Source: Bradyrhizobium sp. CB1650 (GTDB taxonomy: Bacteria > Pseudomonadota > Alphaproteobacteria > Rhizobiales > Xanthobacteraceae). Taken from it: DNA of 64,000 bases. Of the stretch, positions 34,938 through 45,035 are shown one piece after another; the stretch's first letter is position 1; every line of letters starts with the position of its first letter. The stretch lies in contig NZ_CP121695.1 in NCBI RefSeq assembly GCF_029761915.1, positions 4,989,501 to 5,053,500 of the forward strand, given 5' to 3'. Under the pieces are notes generated by a model. It saw nothing but the letters and a program-made list of their open reading frames with translations, made no database searches and was not told the DNA's origin. Made by a program: the position numbers and the translations under genes.

Positions 34938-35921
34938 CTACCTCTCCGCCAAGCCCAGCATCAGCCGCATGTTCTGCACGGCGGCACCTGAGGCGCCCTT
35001 GCCGAGATTGTCGAGCCGCGCGACCAGCACCGCCTGGTGATACTTGTCGCTGGCGAAGACGTAGAGCTCGAGCTTGTTGGTCTCGTTCAGCGCCTCCGGC
35101 TCGAGCCGGCCGCTCCTGGTCGCCTCGTTCTGAAGCGGCATCACCGAGACGTATTTCGAGCCGGCGTAGCGTTTTGCCAGCGCGGCCTGGAGGTCCGCTC
35201 CGCTCGGCTGGCCCGGCAGCGTGCCGAGCTGCAGCGGCACCGAGACCAGCATGCCCTGCCGGTAGTTGCCGACCGAGGGGATGAAGATCGGCCGCCGCGT
35301 CAGGTTCGAATAAAGCTGCATCTCTGGCAGATGCTTGTGCTCGAAGCCGAGGCCATAGAGCTCGAACGACGGCGCGCTGCCATCCTCGAAGCTCGCGATC
35401 ATCGACTTGCCGCCGCCGGAGTAGCCGCTCACCGCATTGACGGTGACGGGATAGTCTTGCGGCAGCAGACCGGCATCGACGATCGGCCGCAGAAGCGCGA
35501 TCGCGCCGGTCGGATAGCAACCGGGGTTGGAGACCTTCCCGGCGGCCTTGATCTTGCCGGCCTGGTCCGGCGTCAGCTCGGCAAAGCCGTAGGCCCAGTC
35601 GGGCGCGACCCGGTATGCCGTGGAAGCATCCAGCACTTTCGGCGCCGAAGCGCCCATGCTGTCGACGAGGGCGACCGTTTCCTTGGCGGCGTCATCAGGC
35701 AGGCACAGGATGACGAGGTCGACCTCCTCCATCAGCGCCTTCTTGGCTGCGGGGTCCTTGCGCTTGTCGTCGGGAATCGTCTTCACCGTGACATCGCTCT
35801 GGAGCTTCAGCCGCTCGTTGATGCCGAGCCCGGTCGTGCCTGAGCCGCCGTCGACGAAGACGGTGGCGGGCTTCTTCGCGGCGCCGGTGGTCGGTGCTTG
35901 CTTGGTCTCGGCGAGGCTCAT
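34938..35921 (-). CDS. argC: N-acetyl-gamma-glutamyl-phosphate reductase (type 2)
   Basis: 327 residues, shorter type 2 ArgC. N-terminal Rossmann motif VFVDGGSGTTGLGINERL, catalytic cysteine C135 in SNPGCYPTGAIALLRP, and VSGYSGGGKSMI. It reduces N-acetylglutamyl-5-phosphate to the semialdehyde, the third step of arginine biosynthesis. Its start codon overlaps the stop of paiB as ATGA, so translation is probably coupled. The shared transcript begins with a short Arg-rich upstream ORF, which may link expression to arginine supply. Confidence 0.95.
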   Translation of the reverse strand: MSLAETKQAPTTGAAKKPATVFVDGGSGTTGLGINERLKLQSDVTVKTIPDDKRKDPAAKKALMEEVDLVILCLPDDAAKETVALVDSMGASAPKVLDASTAYRVAPDWAYGFAELTPDQAGKIKAAGKVSNPGCYPTGAIALLRPIVDAGLLPQDYPVTVNAVSGYSGGGKSMIASFEDGSAPSFELYGLGFEHKHLPEMQLYSNLTRRPIFIPSVGNYRQGMLVSVPLQLGTLPGQPSGADLQAALAKRYAGSKYVSVMPLQNEATRSGRLEPEALNETNKLELYVFASDKYHQAVLVARLDNLGKGASGAAVQNMRLMLGLAER

Positions 35922-36583
35922 GGCACGCTCCTTTCGAGCTTGTTCGTGTCGTCTACAAAAGCCAGCGGCCGGGCCTGCCGCATCAACTGTGAAATCTGCT
36001 TCGCGTCGGCATCGCCTTCGCCAAGCGCGTTGGCGATTGCTGCGAAATCGGCGTCCGATTTGTGCTGGTTGAGCTTGAAGCTGCCCTCGACCTCTTCAAC
36101 CGTCATGACCAGACCAACGATCGCCTTCTTCATCGTCTCGCGCCGTCCGGCCGTCATCTTCGCCGACGTCCACGGCTTCTTCGGCAACAGCCAGCTCTCG
36201 AACTTGTCGCTGAGCGTGTCGATCTGCACCGACAGCTCGTCGTCCGACAACAGCCGTACCGGGCCGGTCAGATGAACCGACTGGTAGAGCCATGTCGGCA
36301 CCTGGTCCGGCGAAACGTACCAGTCCGGCGATACATAGGCATCGGGGCCGCTCGCCGCGAGCAGCCAGGACGTCACACCGTCCGCCAGCTTTACCAGCGG
36401 ATTGTGACGGGCAACGTGAAAGGCCGCGTGCGGCGTACCGTCGTCGGCGTAAGTCAGGTAGAACGGCAGCGCCGATGCGATCGGCTTGCGGCCGTCAAAG
36501 GCGCACATCATGCCGAAGCCGCGTTCCTCCGCGAATTTGAGGCTCGCGGCGCGGTCCTGCTTGAAAAAAGGTGGCGTGTACAT
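35918..36583 (-). CDS. paiB: FMN-binding negative transcriptional regulator (PaiB family)
   Basis: 221 residues of the PaiB/FMN-binding split-barrel fold. The N-terminus MYTPPFFKQDRAASLKFAEERGFG is diagnostic, followed by LPFYLTYADDGTPHAAFHVARHNPL and WYVSPDQVPTWLYQSVHLTG. In Bacillus PaiB acts with PaiA in controlling sporulation and degradative-enzyme genes; in proteobacteria the family is uncharacterised and may be a flavin-dependent enzyme. Start at 36583 follows AGGAGA by five bases. Why it is coupled to argC is unknown. Confidence 0.9.
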   Translation of the reverse strand: MYTPPFFKQDRAASLKFAEERGFGMMCAFDGRKPIASALPFYLTYADDGTPHAAFHVARHNPLVKLADGVTSWLLAASGPDAYVSPDWYVSPDQVPTWLYQSVHLTGPVRLLSDDELSVQIDTLSDKFESWLLPKKPWTSAKMTAGRRETMKKAIVGLVMTVEEVEGSFKLNQHKSDADFAAIANALGEGDADAKQISQLMRQARPLAFVDDTNKLERSVP

Positions 36584-36598
36584 CGTGGTCTCCTGCTG

Positions 36599-36671
36599 GG
36601 CCTCCTTTTGGGGGCCGCCGGATCAGATCGCGCTGACAGGAGAGAGAATGCCGCGGATCGGATCCAGCGGC
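36599..36671 (-). promoter_or_regulatory. alternative RNA pairings in the paiB-argC 5' leader
   Basis: Downstream of the Arg-rich upstream ORF, segment 1 (CCGCTGGATC, 36670-36661) can pair with the adjacent GATCCGCGG (36659-36651) or, over ten positions with one G.U, with GATCCGGCGG (36624-36615). The latter overlaps a third hairpin, GGCCCCC-AAAA-GGAGGCC (36616-36599), just ahead of the paiB ribosome-binding site. The pairings exclude one another, as in attenuators. No U-run follows, so control would be translational or Rho-linked rather than intrinsic termination. Confidence 0.45.
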
Positions 36672-36684
36672 AAAGACGATGATC

Positions 36685-36762
36685 TCAAACGCGATCGACC
36701 GCCCAAACCGCCAGGCTGCGGCGGCGGCGACGGGCGAACAGGATGGTCGCGGCGTTGATCAT
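36685..36762 (-). CDS. putative 25-aa leader peptide with five consecutive arginines
   Basis: Reads MINAATILFARRRRRSLAVW plus five residues, ending in TGA. Codons 11-15 are CGT CGC CGC CGC CGC. The ATG lies eight bases after a TATAGC -10 box, so the transcript would begin at or within two or three bases of the start codon (leaderless). It ends 101 nt before paiB. Position, size and Arg run fit a leader peptide for an arginine-biosynthesis transcript. A chance origin in GC-rich DNA cannot be excluded. Confidence 0.45.
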   Translation of the reverse strand: MINAATILFARRRRRSLAVWAVDRV

Positions 36763-36770
36763 GGCGCGCG

Positions 36771-36799
36771 GCTATAAGGCCAACCGCGGTTCCCGTCAA
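36771..36799 (-). promoter_or_regulatory. sigma-70-type promoter of the paiB-argC transcript
   Basis: TTGACG (-35, 36799-36794) and TATAGC (-10, 36776-36771) are separated by exactly 17 bp on the minus strand. Predicted start of transcription is about 36764-36762, at the first base of the Arg-rich upstream ORF. It lies just downstream of the dedA terminator/repeat region. Confidence 0.65.
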
Positions 36800-36809
36800 G
36801 GTTCTGTCT

Positions 36810-36880
36810 CGTCATTCCGGGGCGCGCCAGCGCGACCCCAATGCGCAATTGCGCATTGTGGAATCTCGCCCCTCACAGCA
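36810..36880. repeat. degraded CGTCATTCCGGGGC repeat with 20-bp perfect palindrome
   Basis: Begins CGTCATTCCGGGGCGCGCC and contains the perfect palindrome CAATGCGCAATTGCGCATTG at 36839-36858. It overlaps the 3' end of dedA and could terminate dedA transcription before the paiB promoter. Confidence 0.7.
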
Positions 36881-37403
36881 CGCGCCAGATCCATTCCATG
36901 ATCGTCGCGATCACGTCGCCGAACAACAGCAGCGCCGCCGACCAGACCAGCGCGGAGATGAAATTGGCCACCTGGAAGCTCCAATACGGCATCTCGAAGA
37001 TGCCGGCGGCGAGCGGCACCGAGGCGCGCAAGGGGCCGAAGAAACGTCCGATGAAGATGCTGGGCACACCCCAGCTTCGCACGAAGGCTTCGCCCCTGGG
37101 GAGAAGCTCCGGATAGCGGGACAAGGGCCACATCTGGGCGACGTGTTCCTTGTAGCGATAGCCGAACCAGTACGAGACCCAGTCGCCGAGGGCGGCGCCG
37201 AGGCCGCCGGCAATCCAGACCGGATAGAAGCTGATGCCGCTCACTCCGATCAGCGCGCCGATCGCGACCAGAGCGCCCCAGGCCGGGATCAGGAGCGAGA
37301 TGAAAGCCAGCGATTCCCCGAAGGCCAGCACGAACACGATCGGGGCGGCCCAAGCCTGGTGCGCACGCACGAAGTCGGCCAGTGCGTGCGCATACTGCTC
37401 CAT
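36873..37403 (-). CDS. DedA-family membrane protein
   Basis: 176 residues with about four or five membrane segments. DedA/VTT features: ESLAFISLLIPAWGALVAIGALIG, the re-entrant-loop segment GGLGAALGDWVSYWFGY, and the conserved FIGRFFGPLRASVPLAAGIFEMPYWSFQVANFISALVW. DedA proteins act in undecaprenyl phosphate or phospholipid recycling across the inner membrane and in proton-gradient homeostasis. It is transcribed alone, divergent from parE across 270 nt. Confidence 0.92.
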   Translation of the reverse strand: MEQYAHALADFVRAHQAWAAPIVFVLAFGESLAFISLLIPAWGALVAIGALIGVSGISFYPVWIAGGLGAALGDWVSYWFGYRYKEHVAQMWPLSRYPELLPRGEAFVRSWGVPSIFIGRFFGPLRASVPLAAGIFEMPYWSFQVANFISALVWSAALLLFGDVIATIMEWIWRVL

Positions 37404-37673
37404 CCAAATGGCCTTCCCGCCCCGTCACGGTCCCGTCAGATGGAAAAGACTGGTAAGCCAAGGGCTTGCGTGACATCAAGTCACAAAGCCCGGCCGGAAG
37501 CGGACGGGAGTGTCAAATTGCCGGGAATTGGTGGGCCTGCGGCGTAAAATCGCCGGGATTGGCTCGCAACCACACCGCCCGGCCCGCCCAGCGGTCACCT
37601 TTTTGGGCCAGCCGTGGCATAGTCAGGCCAACCGATTCGCCGCCTGCGCGGCCCTCAAAACGCATCAAGATAT

Positions 37674-39719
37674 ATGTCCAAGCAATTGAAAACTAAAGCA
37701 AAAGATGACCTATTCGGCGGCAGCGAGGCGAAAAAGCCCGCGCCGGCGAAAGCCGCCTCGCGGGCGAGCGGCGGCGAGGCCGAATACACCGCCGCCGACA
37801 TCGAGGTGCTGGAAGGTCTGGAACCGGTCCGGCGCCGGCCCGGCATGTATATCGGCGGCACCGACGAGAAGGCGCTGCATCACCTCTTCGCCGAAGTCAT
37901 CGACAATTCGATGGACGAGGCGCTGGCGGGACACGCGACCTTCATCGAGGTGGATCTCAGCGCCGACGGCTTCCTGACCGTCACCGACAACGGCCGCGGC
38001 ATCCCGATCGACCCGCATCCGAAATTCCCCAAGAAGTCGGCGCTCGAAGTCATCATGTGCACGCTGCACTCGGGCGGCAAGTTCGACTCCAAGGTCTACG
38101 AGACCTCCGGCGGTCTGCACGGCGTCGGCATCTCCGTGGTGAACGCTCTCTCCTCGCGTCTCGAGGTCGAGGTCGCGCGCAGCCAAAAGCTCTATCGCAT
38201 GACGTTCGAGCGCGGCCATCCCAAGGGCAAGCTCGAGGATCTCGGCAAGGTCAACAACCGCCGCGGCACGCGCGTGAAATTCAAGCCCGACACCGACATC
38301 TTCGGTGCCAAGGCCGCGTTCAAGCCGCAGCGCCTGTTCAAGATGACGCGCTCGAAGGCCTATCTGTTCGGCGGCGTCGAGATCCGCTGGAATTGCGCGC
38401 CCGAGCTGCTCAAGGGCATCGAGGACGTGCCGGCCGAAGCGACGTTCCACTTCCCCGGCGGGTTGAAGGATTATCTCGCCGCCGCAATCCACGCCGATAC
38501 TCTGGTGCATCCCGACATCTTCTCCGGCAAGTCGGGGCGCAACGGCGCGCACGGCGCCTGCGAATGGGCTGTCGCCTGGACCGCCGATGCCGACGGCTTC
38601 CTCTCGTCCTACACCAACACCGTGCCGACGCCCGACGGCGGTACCCATGAATCGGGCCTGCGCAGCGCGCTGCTGCGCGGCCTGAAGGATCACGCCGAGC
38701 GCGTCGGCCAGGGCAAGCGCGCAGCCTCCGTCACTTCGGAAGACGTGATGGTCGGCGCAGCCGTGATGCTCTCCGTCTTCGTGCGCGAGCCTGAATTTCA
38801 GGGCCAGACCAAAGATCGTCTCGCCACTGCCGAAGCGCAGCGCATCGTCGAACAGGCGATGAAGGATCCGTTCGACCACTGGCTCTCAGGCAACCCGAAC
38901 CAGGCCAACAGACTGCTCGACTTCGTGATCGATCGCGCCGAGGAGCGCCTGCGCCGCCGCCAGGAGAAAGAAACCGCGCGAAAAACCGCCGGCAAGAAGC
39001 TCCGCCTCCCCGGCAAGCTCGCCGACTGCACCGACGCCGGCACCGAAGGCTCCGAACTCTTCATCGTCGAGGGCGACTCGGCCGGCGGCAGCGCCAAGCA
39101 GGCACGCGATCGCAAGACGCAAGCCGTGCTGCCGCTGCGCGGCAAGATCCTCAACGTCGCCTCCGCCGGCAAGGACAAGCTGACTGCGAACGCGCAGCTC
39201 TCCGATCTCGTGCAGGCGATCGGCTGCGGCCAGCTTGCGCATTACCGCGAAGAGGACCTGCGCTATCAGCGCATCATCATCATGACCGACGCCGACGTCG
39301 ACGGCGCTCATATCGCCTCGCTGCTCATCACCTTCTTCTACCGGCAGATGCCGCGGCTGATCGATGAGGGTCACCTCTTCCTGGCGGTGCCGCCGCTCTA
39401 CAAGCTGACGCATGGCTCCAAATCGGTCTACGCCCGCGACGACGCGCACAAGGAGGCGCTGCTCAAGAGCGCGTTCAACGCCAATGCAAAGGTCGAGGTG
39501 AACCGCTTCAAAGGCCTCGGCGAGATGATGCCGGCGCAGCTCAAGGAAACCACTATGGACCCGACCAAGCGGACCCTGCTGAAGGTGGTCTTGCTGGCGG
39601 ACGACCGCGACACCACCGCGGATTCGGTGGAGCGCCTGATGGGCACCAAGGCAGAGGCACGCTTTGCCTTCATCTCCGACAAGGCCGAGTTCGCCAATGA
39701 GGAGCTGCTGGACGTCTGA
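37674..39719 (+). CDS. parE: DNA topoisomerase IV subunit B
   Basis: 681 residues. The GHKL ATPase domain contains EVIDNSMDEALAGHA and SGGLHGVGISVVNALS; the transducer follows; the TOPRIM domain has LFIVEGDSAGGSAKQARDRKTQAVLPLRGKILNV and MTDADVDGAHIASLLITFFYR. The length and the early ETSGGLHGVG region fit ParE rather than GyrB (which is longer in this group). With ParC it decatenates daughter chromosomes. The C-terminal tail AFISDKAEFANEELLDV recurs in degraded form 200 bp downstream. Confidence 0.94.
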   Translation: MSKQLKTKAKDDLFGGSEAKKPAPAKAASRASGGEAEYTAADIEVLEGLEPVRRRPGMYIGGTDEKALHHLFAEVIDNSMDEALAGHATFIEVDLSADGFLTVTDNGRGIPIDPHPKFPKKSALEVIMCTLHSGGKFDSKVYETSGGLHGVGISVVNALSSRLEVEVARSQKLYRMTFERGHPKGKLEDLGKVNNRRGTRVKFKPDTDIFGAKAAFKPQRLFKMTRSKAYLFGGVEIRWNCAPELLKGIEDVPAEATFHFPGGLKDYLAAAIHADTLVHPDIFSGKSGRNGAHGACEWAVAWTADADGFLSSYTNTVPTPDGGTHESGLRSALLRGLKDHAERVGQGKRAASVTSEDVMVGAAVMLSVFVREPEFQGQTKDRLATAEAQRIVEQAMKDPFDHWLSGNPNQANRLLDFVIDRAEERLRRRQEKETARKTAGKKLRLPGKLADCTDAGTEGSELFIVEGDSAGGSAKQARDRKTQAVLPLRGKILNVASAGKDKLTANAQLSDLVQAIGCGQLAHYREEDLRYQRIIIMTDADVDGAHIASLLITFFYRQMPRLIDEGHLFLAVPPLYKLTHGSKSVYARDDAHKEALLKSAFNANAKVEVNRFKGLGEMMPAQLKETTMDPTKRTLLKVVLLADDRDTTADSVERLMGTKAEARFAFISDKAEFANEELLDV

Positions 39720-40196
39720 GGTAGCTTGCTGGCGTGTCGATCGGCCTCGCCGATCAATTCAGCGGCCTTGTGCTCGCCAAATCCCAGCTCCGGCGTCCGG
39801 CCGGGGCTTTTTGCTCGATGAGGGAACAAGCCGCTCATCGCGGATGGGATCCGGGTCATTGGCGTAACAGGCGCCCCGCATCGGACTTGCGACTCGGTCA
39901 TTGGGCACGTGGGCCTCAAGGTGAGCCATGCCTTGCTTTCATTTCGGACAAACCCGAATTTGCTAACGAGGCGTTAGCAGACGACAAATCCGCAACCCTC
40001 AATATCACATTGAAAGTACATGACTTTTTTGATTCGAGTGACAGCGTCCCTGATCGCTGCGGGCCGGCGTTTTCCGGCGACTGTGCCTGCGCTGCAACAG
40101 CATTTCAGCGGGAAACGTCTATAGTCCGGGCATCAGATCACTCGGACTTCAGTGCGCTCGCGCCTGCCAAAGCAGACCAAGGTTGGGGATTTTAAC
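39720..40196. other. 477-nt intergenic region with parE-tail relic and porin promoter
   Basis: Between parE and the outer-membrane protein gene. It holds the frameshifted second parE 3' end at 39918-39985 and an AT-rich stretch at 39990-40030. A -10-like TATAGT at 40120-40125 lies 70 nt upstream of the porin start; its -35 is weak. No other gene is supported; longer open frames here lack coding character. Confidence 0.6.
39918..39985 (+). pseudogene. degraded duplicate of the parE 3' end
   Basis: The translation at 39935-39985 reads AFISDKPEFANEALADD against AFISDKAEFANEELLDV at the parE C-terminus. Nearly every conserved codon differs only at the third base (TTT/TTC, ATT/ATC, TCG/TCC, AAA/AAG, GAA/GAG, GCT/GCC). 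Upstream the match continues for about five codons after a one-base deletion. There is no stop at the parE stop position. It is the tail of a diverged parE homologue rather than a recent tandem copy. Confidence 0.6.
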
Positions 40197-40982
40197 ATGA
40201 AGAAGATTTTGCTCGCTCTGACCGCGGTTGCGGCGATGACCGGTTCGGCCTCGGCGGCCGACCTGGCGGCCCGCCCCTACGTGAAAGCCCCGGCTCCCGC
40301 CCCGGTCGCCAACTGGACCGGCTTCTACGTCTTCGGCGGTGGTGGCGGCGGCCTCTCGAACACCGACCAGCACATCCAGACCACCACCGGTGCGGTTCCG
40401 CTCACCATCAACCAGCGCCAGGGCGGCTCGGGCTGGTTCGGCACGGTCGGTCTCGGCTACGACTGGCAGTTCAGCGGTACCTGGGTCGCTGGCGTGTTCG
40501 CTGACGGTCAGTTCGGCAGCATCAAGGGCACCATTCAGGATCCGATCTTCGGCATCACCGGCAACCAGAAGCTGGAAGACTCCTGGGCCGCTGGCGTGCG
40601 CCTCGGCTGGCTGGTCGCCCCGAACGTTCTGTCCTATGTCAACGGCGGTTACTCCGGCGCCCACTTCGGCAGCACCAACTTCATGACGCTGACCGGCGCG
40701 GACGCAGGCATCCACGTCAACGGCTTCAACCGCAACGGTTGGTTCATCGGCGGCGGCGTCGAGAACAGCCTGAACATCTTCGGCATCACCTCGCCCGGCT
40801 GGTTCATGAAGACCGAGTACCGTTCGGCCTTCTACAACAACAAGACCATGACCGAGCTGAGCAACGTCACCAACCTGCCCACCCCGGGTCACGACATTCG
40901 CGCCAACACCTGGAACCAGACGATCTCGACCTCGCTGGTCTATCGCTTCAACTGGACGGGTCCGGTCGTCGCGAAGTACTGA
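40197..40982 (+). CDS. outer-membrane beta-barrel protein (RopB/Omp25-31 type)
   Basis: 261 residues from the ATG at 40197. Signal peptide MKKILLALTAVAAMTGSASA with cleavage before ADLAARPYVKAP, the mature N-terminus typical of alphaproteobacterial Omp25/31 and RopB proteins. The rest is alternating Gly/aromatic beta-strand sequence (WTGFYVFGGGGGG, GWFGTVGLGYDWQF) ending in VYRFNWTGPVVAKY, with an aromatic C-terminal residue suited for BAM-dependent insertion. It is highly expressed in relatives. A strong terminator follows at 41006-41034. A paralogue is at 45036-45812. Confidence 0.92.
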   Translation: MKKILLALTAVAAMTGSASAADLAARPYVKAPAPAPVANWTGFYVFGGGGGGLSNTDQHIQTTTGAVPLTINQRQGGSGWFGTVGLGYDWQFSGTWVAGVFADGQFGSIKGTIQDPIFGITGNQKLEDSWAAGVRLGWLVAPNVLSYVNGGYSGAHFGSTNFMTLTGADAGIHVNGFNRNGWFIGGGVENSLNIFGITSPGWFMKTEYRSAFYNNKTMTELSNVTNLPTPGHDIRANTWNQTISTSLVYRFNWTGPVVAKY

Positions 40983-41318
40983 TCCGGCGCAAATCGTCAG
41001 ACGTCAAAGCCCCGGCATCGTCCGGGGCTTTTTCGTTGTGAAACCTGCTGTCCGCTGACAGTGAGCCGGCGCGAATCGCTTTCCGTATTGGGAGCTCGAC
41101 CGCCCGCTTACTCGAGCGACCGGCGGGCCGACGCGAGCTGCGCTTTGATCGCCACCCGATCAGCATCCGCGATCATCTCCCCGCCGCGTTGCGACCGCAG
41201 CCATTGTATCCGCACCGGAGCTACGGCTAGTCTGCGCCCAAGTTTTCGTGGCGGCGGCCGAATGATGCGACATCGTTCATGGCACAGCACGACAGAAGCG
41301 GACCGATGGGAGGACACG
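40983..41318. other. 336-nt intergenic region
   Basis: It contains the porin terminator at 41006-41034, then 280 nt upstream of the split small membrane-protein gene. A GGGAGGACA ribosome-binding site ends the region. No supported gene; the short minus-strand frame ending at 41108 lacks a ribosome-binding site and recognisable homology. Confidence 0.5.
41006..41034 (+). terminator. Rho-independent terminator after the outer-membrane protein gene
   Basis: AAGCCCCGG (41007-41015) and CCGGGGCTT (41022-41030) form a perfect 9-bp stem with a CATCGT loop, followed by TTTC. It begins 24 nt after the porin stop codon. Confidence 0.92.
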
Positions 41319-41406
41319 ATGCGCAGATTTCTGCTGGCCGCAGGCCTGCTTGCTCTCACCGTCGGCCTGCTCTGGATCGGACAAGGCACGGGCAGCATCG
41401 CCTGGC

Positions 41407-41412
41407 CCCGAT
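41407..41412. repeat. target-site duplication, left copy (CCCGAT)
   Basis: CCCGAT directly precedes the left TGTAGCGCGG terminus and recurs at 44062-44067 immediately after the right end. Removing one copy restores the host reading frame. Confidence 0.9.
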
Positions 41413-41541
41413 TGTAGCGCGGCAATCTGGGTAGGAAGTGCGCGGCAATCAGGATGGCGAGGCAGTGTCGCGGCCTGATGATGATTGCCGCGATGATTGT
41501 CGCGCGCAAGAGTTTTGTTGAACTTTGATTGTCGCGCAGCG

Positions 41542-43979
<2,438 letters not shown>

Positions 43980-44061
43980 CTACGCCCTCCCTACGTCACG
44001 AGCCCAGCGAAACTCTCTCACCTTGATTGACGCCGCCTTCCATCCTGATCGCCGCGCGACA

Positions 44062-44067
44062 CCCGAT
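44062..44067. repeat. target-site duplication, right copy (CCCGAT)
   Basis: CCCGAT follows the terminal ...GCGCGACA of the element and continues into CGAGCTTCATGG of the split host gene. Confidence 0.9.
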
Positions 44068-44191
44068 CGAGCTTCATGGTCAACCAGCTACAATGGGCCG
44101 GCTACGGCGCAGCCATGGCGGGCTTCGGGCTGGTCCTGATCTGGCAGAGCAACCAATAGAAGAAACCACGGCAAGAAAAGGTACTGAAAGC

Positions 44192-44962
44192 ATGACAACC
44201 AGTCGGTTCGATCTTCGCGGCAAGGTCGCGGTCGTCACGGGAGGCAATGGTGGTATCGGGCTCGGCATGGCGCGCGGCCTGGCCGACGCCGGGGCCGACA
44301 TTGCCGTGGTCGGACGCAACGAAGCGAAGTCGAAGGCTGCGGTCGAGGACCTCAAGCAGCGCGGCGTCAAGGCCATCGCCGTTGCAGCCGACGTGACCGA
44401 CAAGGCCGCGATCGATGCCATGGTTGCGCGAGTCATGAGGGAGCTCGGCCGCATCGACATCCTCGTCAACAATGCCGGCATGAGCATCCGCAAGCCGCCG
44501 CACGAGCTCGAGCTCGACGAATGGAGCAAGGTGCTCGACACCAACCTGACCAGCGCCTTCGTGTGCTCGAAAGCGGCCTATCCCGCGCTGAAGGCGTCGG
44601 GCGGCGGCAAGGTGATCAATATCGGATCGATGATGTCGATCTTCGGCGCGAGCTTTGCGCCGGCCTATGCGGCGAGCAAGGGCGGCATCGTGCAGTTCAC
44701 GCGGGCCTGCGCCAATGCCTGGGCGCCGGACAACATCCAGGTCAACGCCATCCTGCCCGGCTGGATCGACACCGACCTCACGCGCGGCGCACGCCAGCAG
44801 GTGTCGGGACTGCACGAGCGGGTGCTGGCGCGCACGCCTGCAGGACGCTGGGGCGACATCGACGACTTTGCCGGCATCGCCGTGTTTCTGGCCTCGCCCG
44901 CGTCGGACTTCGTGACGGGCACAGCCATCCCCGTCGACGGCGGCTTCTCCGTGATGGCTTGA
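44192..44962 (+). CDS. SDR-family oxidoreductase (glucose 1-dehydrogenase / gluconate 5-dehydrogenase-like)
   Basis: 256 residues from the ATG at 44192. Classical SDR: VVTGGNGGIGLGMARGL, VNNAGMS, catalytic Ser in INIGSMMSIFG, YAASKGG and a C-terminal VDGGFSVMA. The arginine after beta-2 (VVGRNEAKS) suggests NADP. It lies 32 nt after the interrupted small membrane-protein gene and probably shared its promoter, so the IS insertion may have reduced or changed its expression; readthrough from the IS right end is outward-facing only if the element has such a promoter. A terminator follows directly. Confidence 0.93.
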   Translation: MTTSRFDLRGKVAVVTGGNGGIGLGMARGLADAGADIAVVGRNEAKSKAAVEDLKQRGVKAIAVAADVTDKAAIDAMVARVMRELGRIDILVNNAGMSIRKPPHELELDEWSKVLDTNLTSAFVCSKAAYPALKASGGGKVINIGSMMSIFGASFAPAYAASKGGIVQFTRACANAWAPDNIQVNAILPGWIDTDLTRGARQQVSGLHERVLARTPAGRWGDIDDFAGIAVFLASPASDFVTGTAIPVDGGFSVMA

Positions 44963-44977
44963 AGCGCACTGCTCGCT

Positions 44978-45008
44978 AAAAAGCCCCGGGGATCGCCCGG
45001 GGCTTTCG
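44978..45008. terminator. bidirectional Rho-independent terminator
   Basis: AGCCCCGGG (44982-44990) and CCCGGGGCT (44996-45004) form a perfect 9-bp stem with a GATCG loop, preceded by AAAAA and followed by TTTCG. It serves the SDR gene on the plus strand and the porin gene on the minus strand, which converge here. Confidence 0.9.
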
Positions 45009-45035
45009 TTTGCCTGAATGAAGCGTTGCGAAAGC

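Noticed and set aside
39734..40195. 153-codon plus-strand frame between parE and the porin gene
   Set aside because: No ribosome-binding site; only the parE-tail-like segment inside it is meaningful and that segment is frameshifted relative to its own upstream homology.
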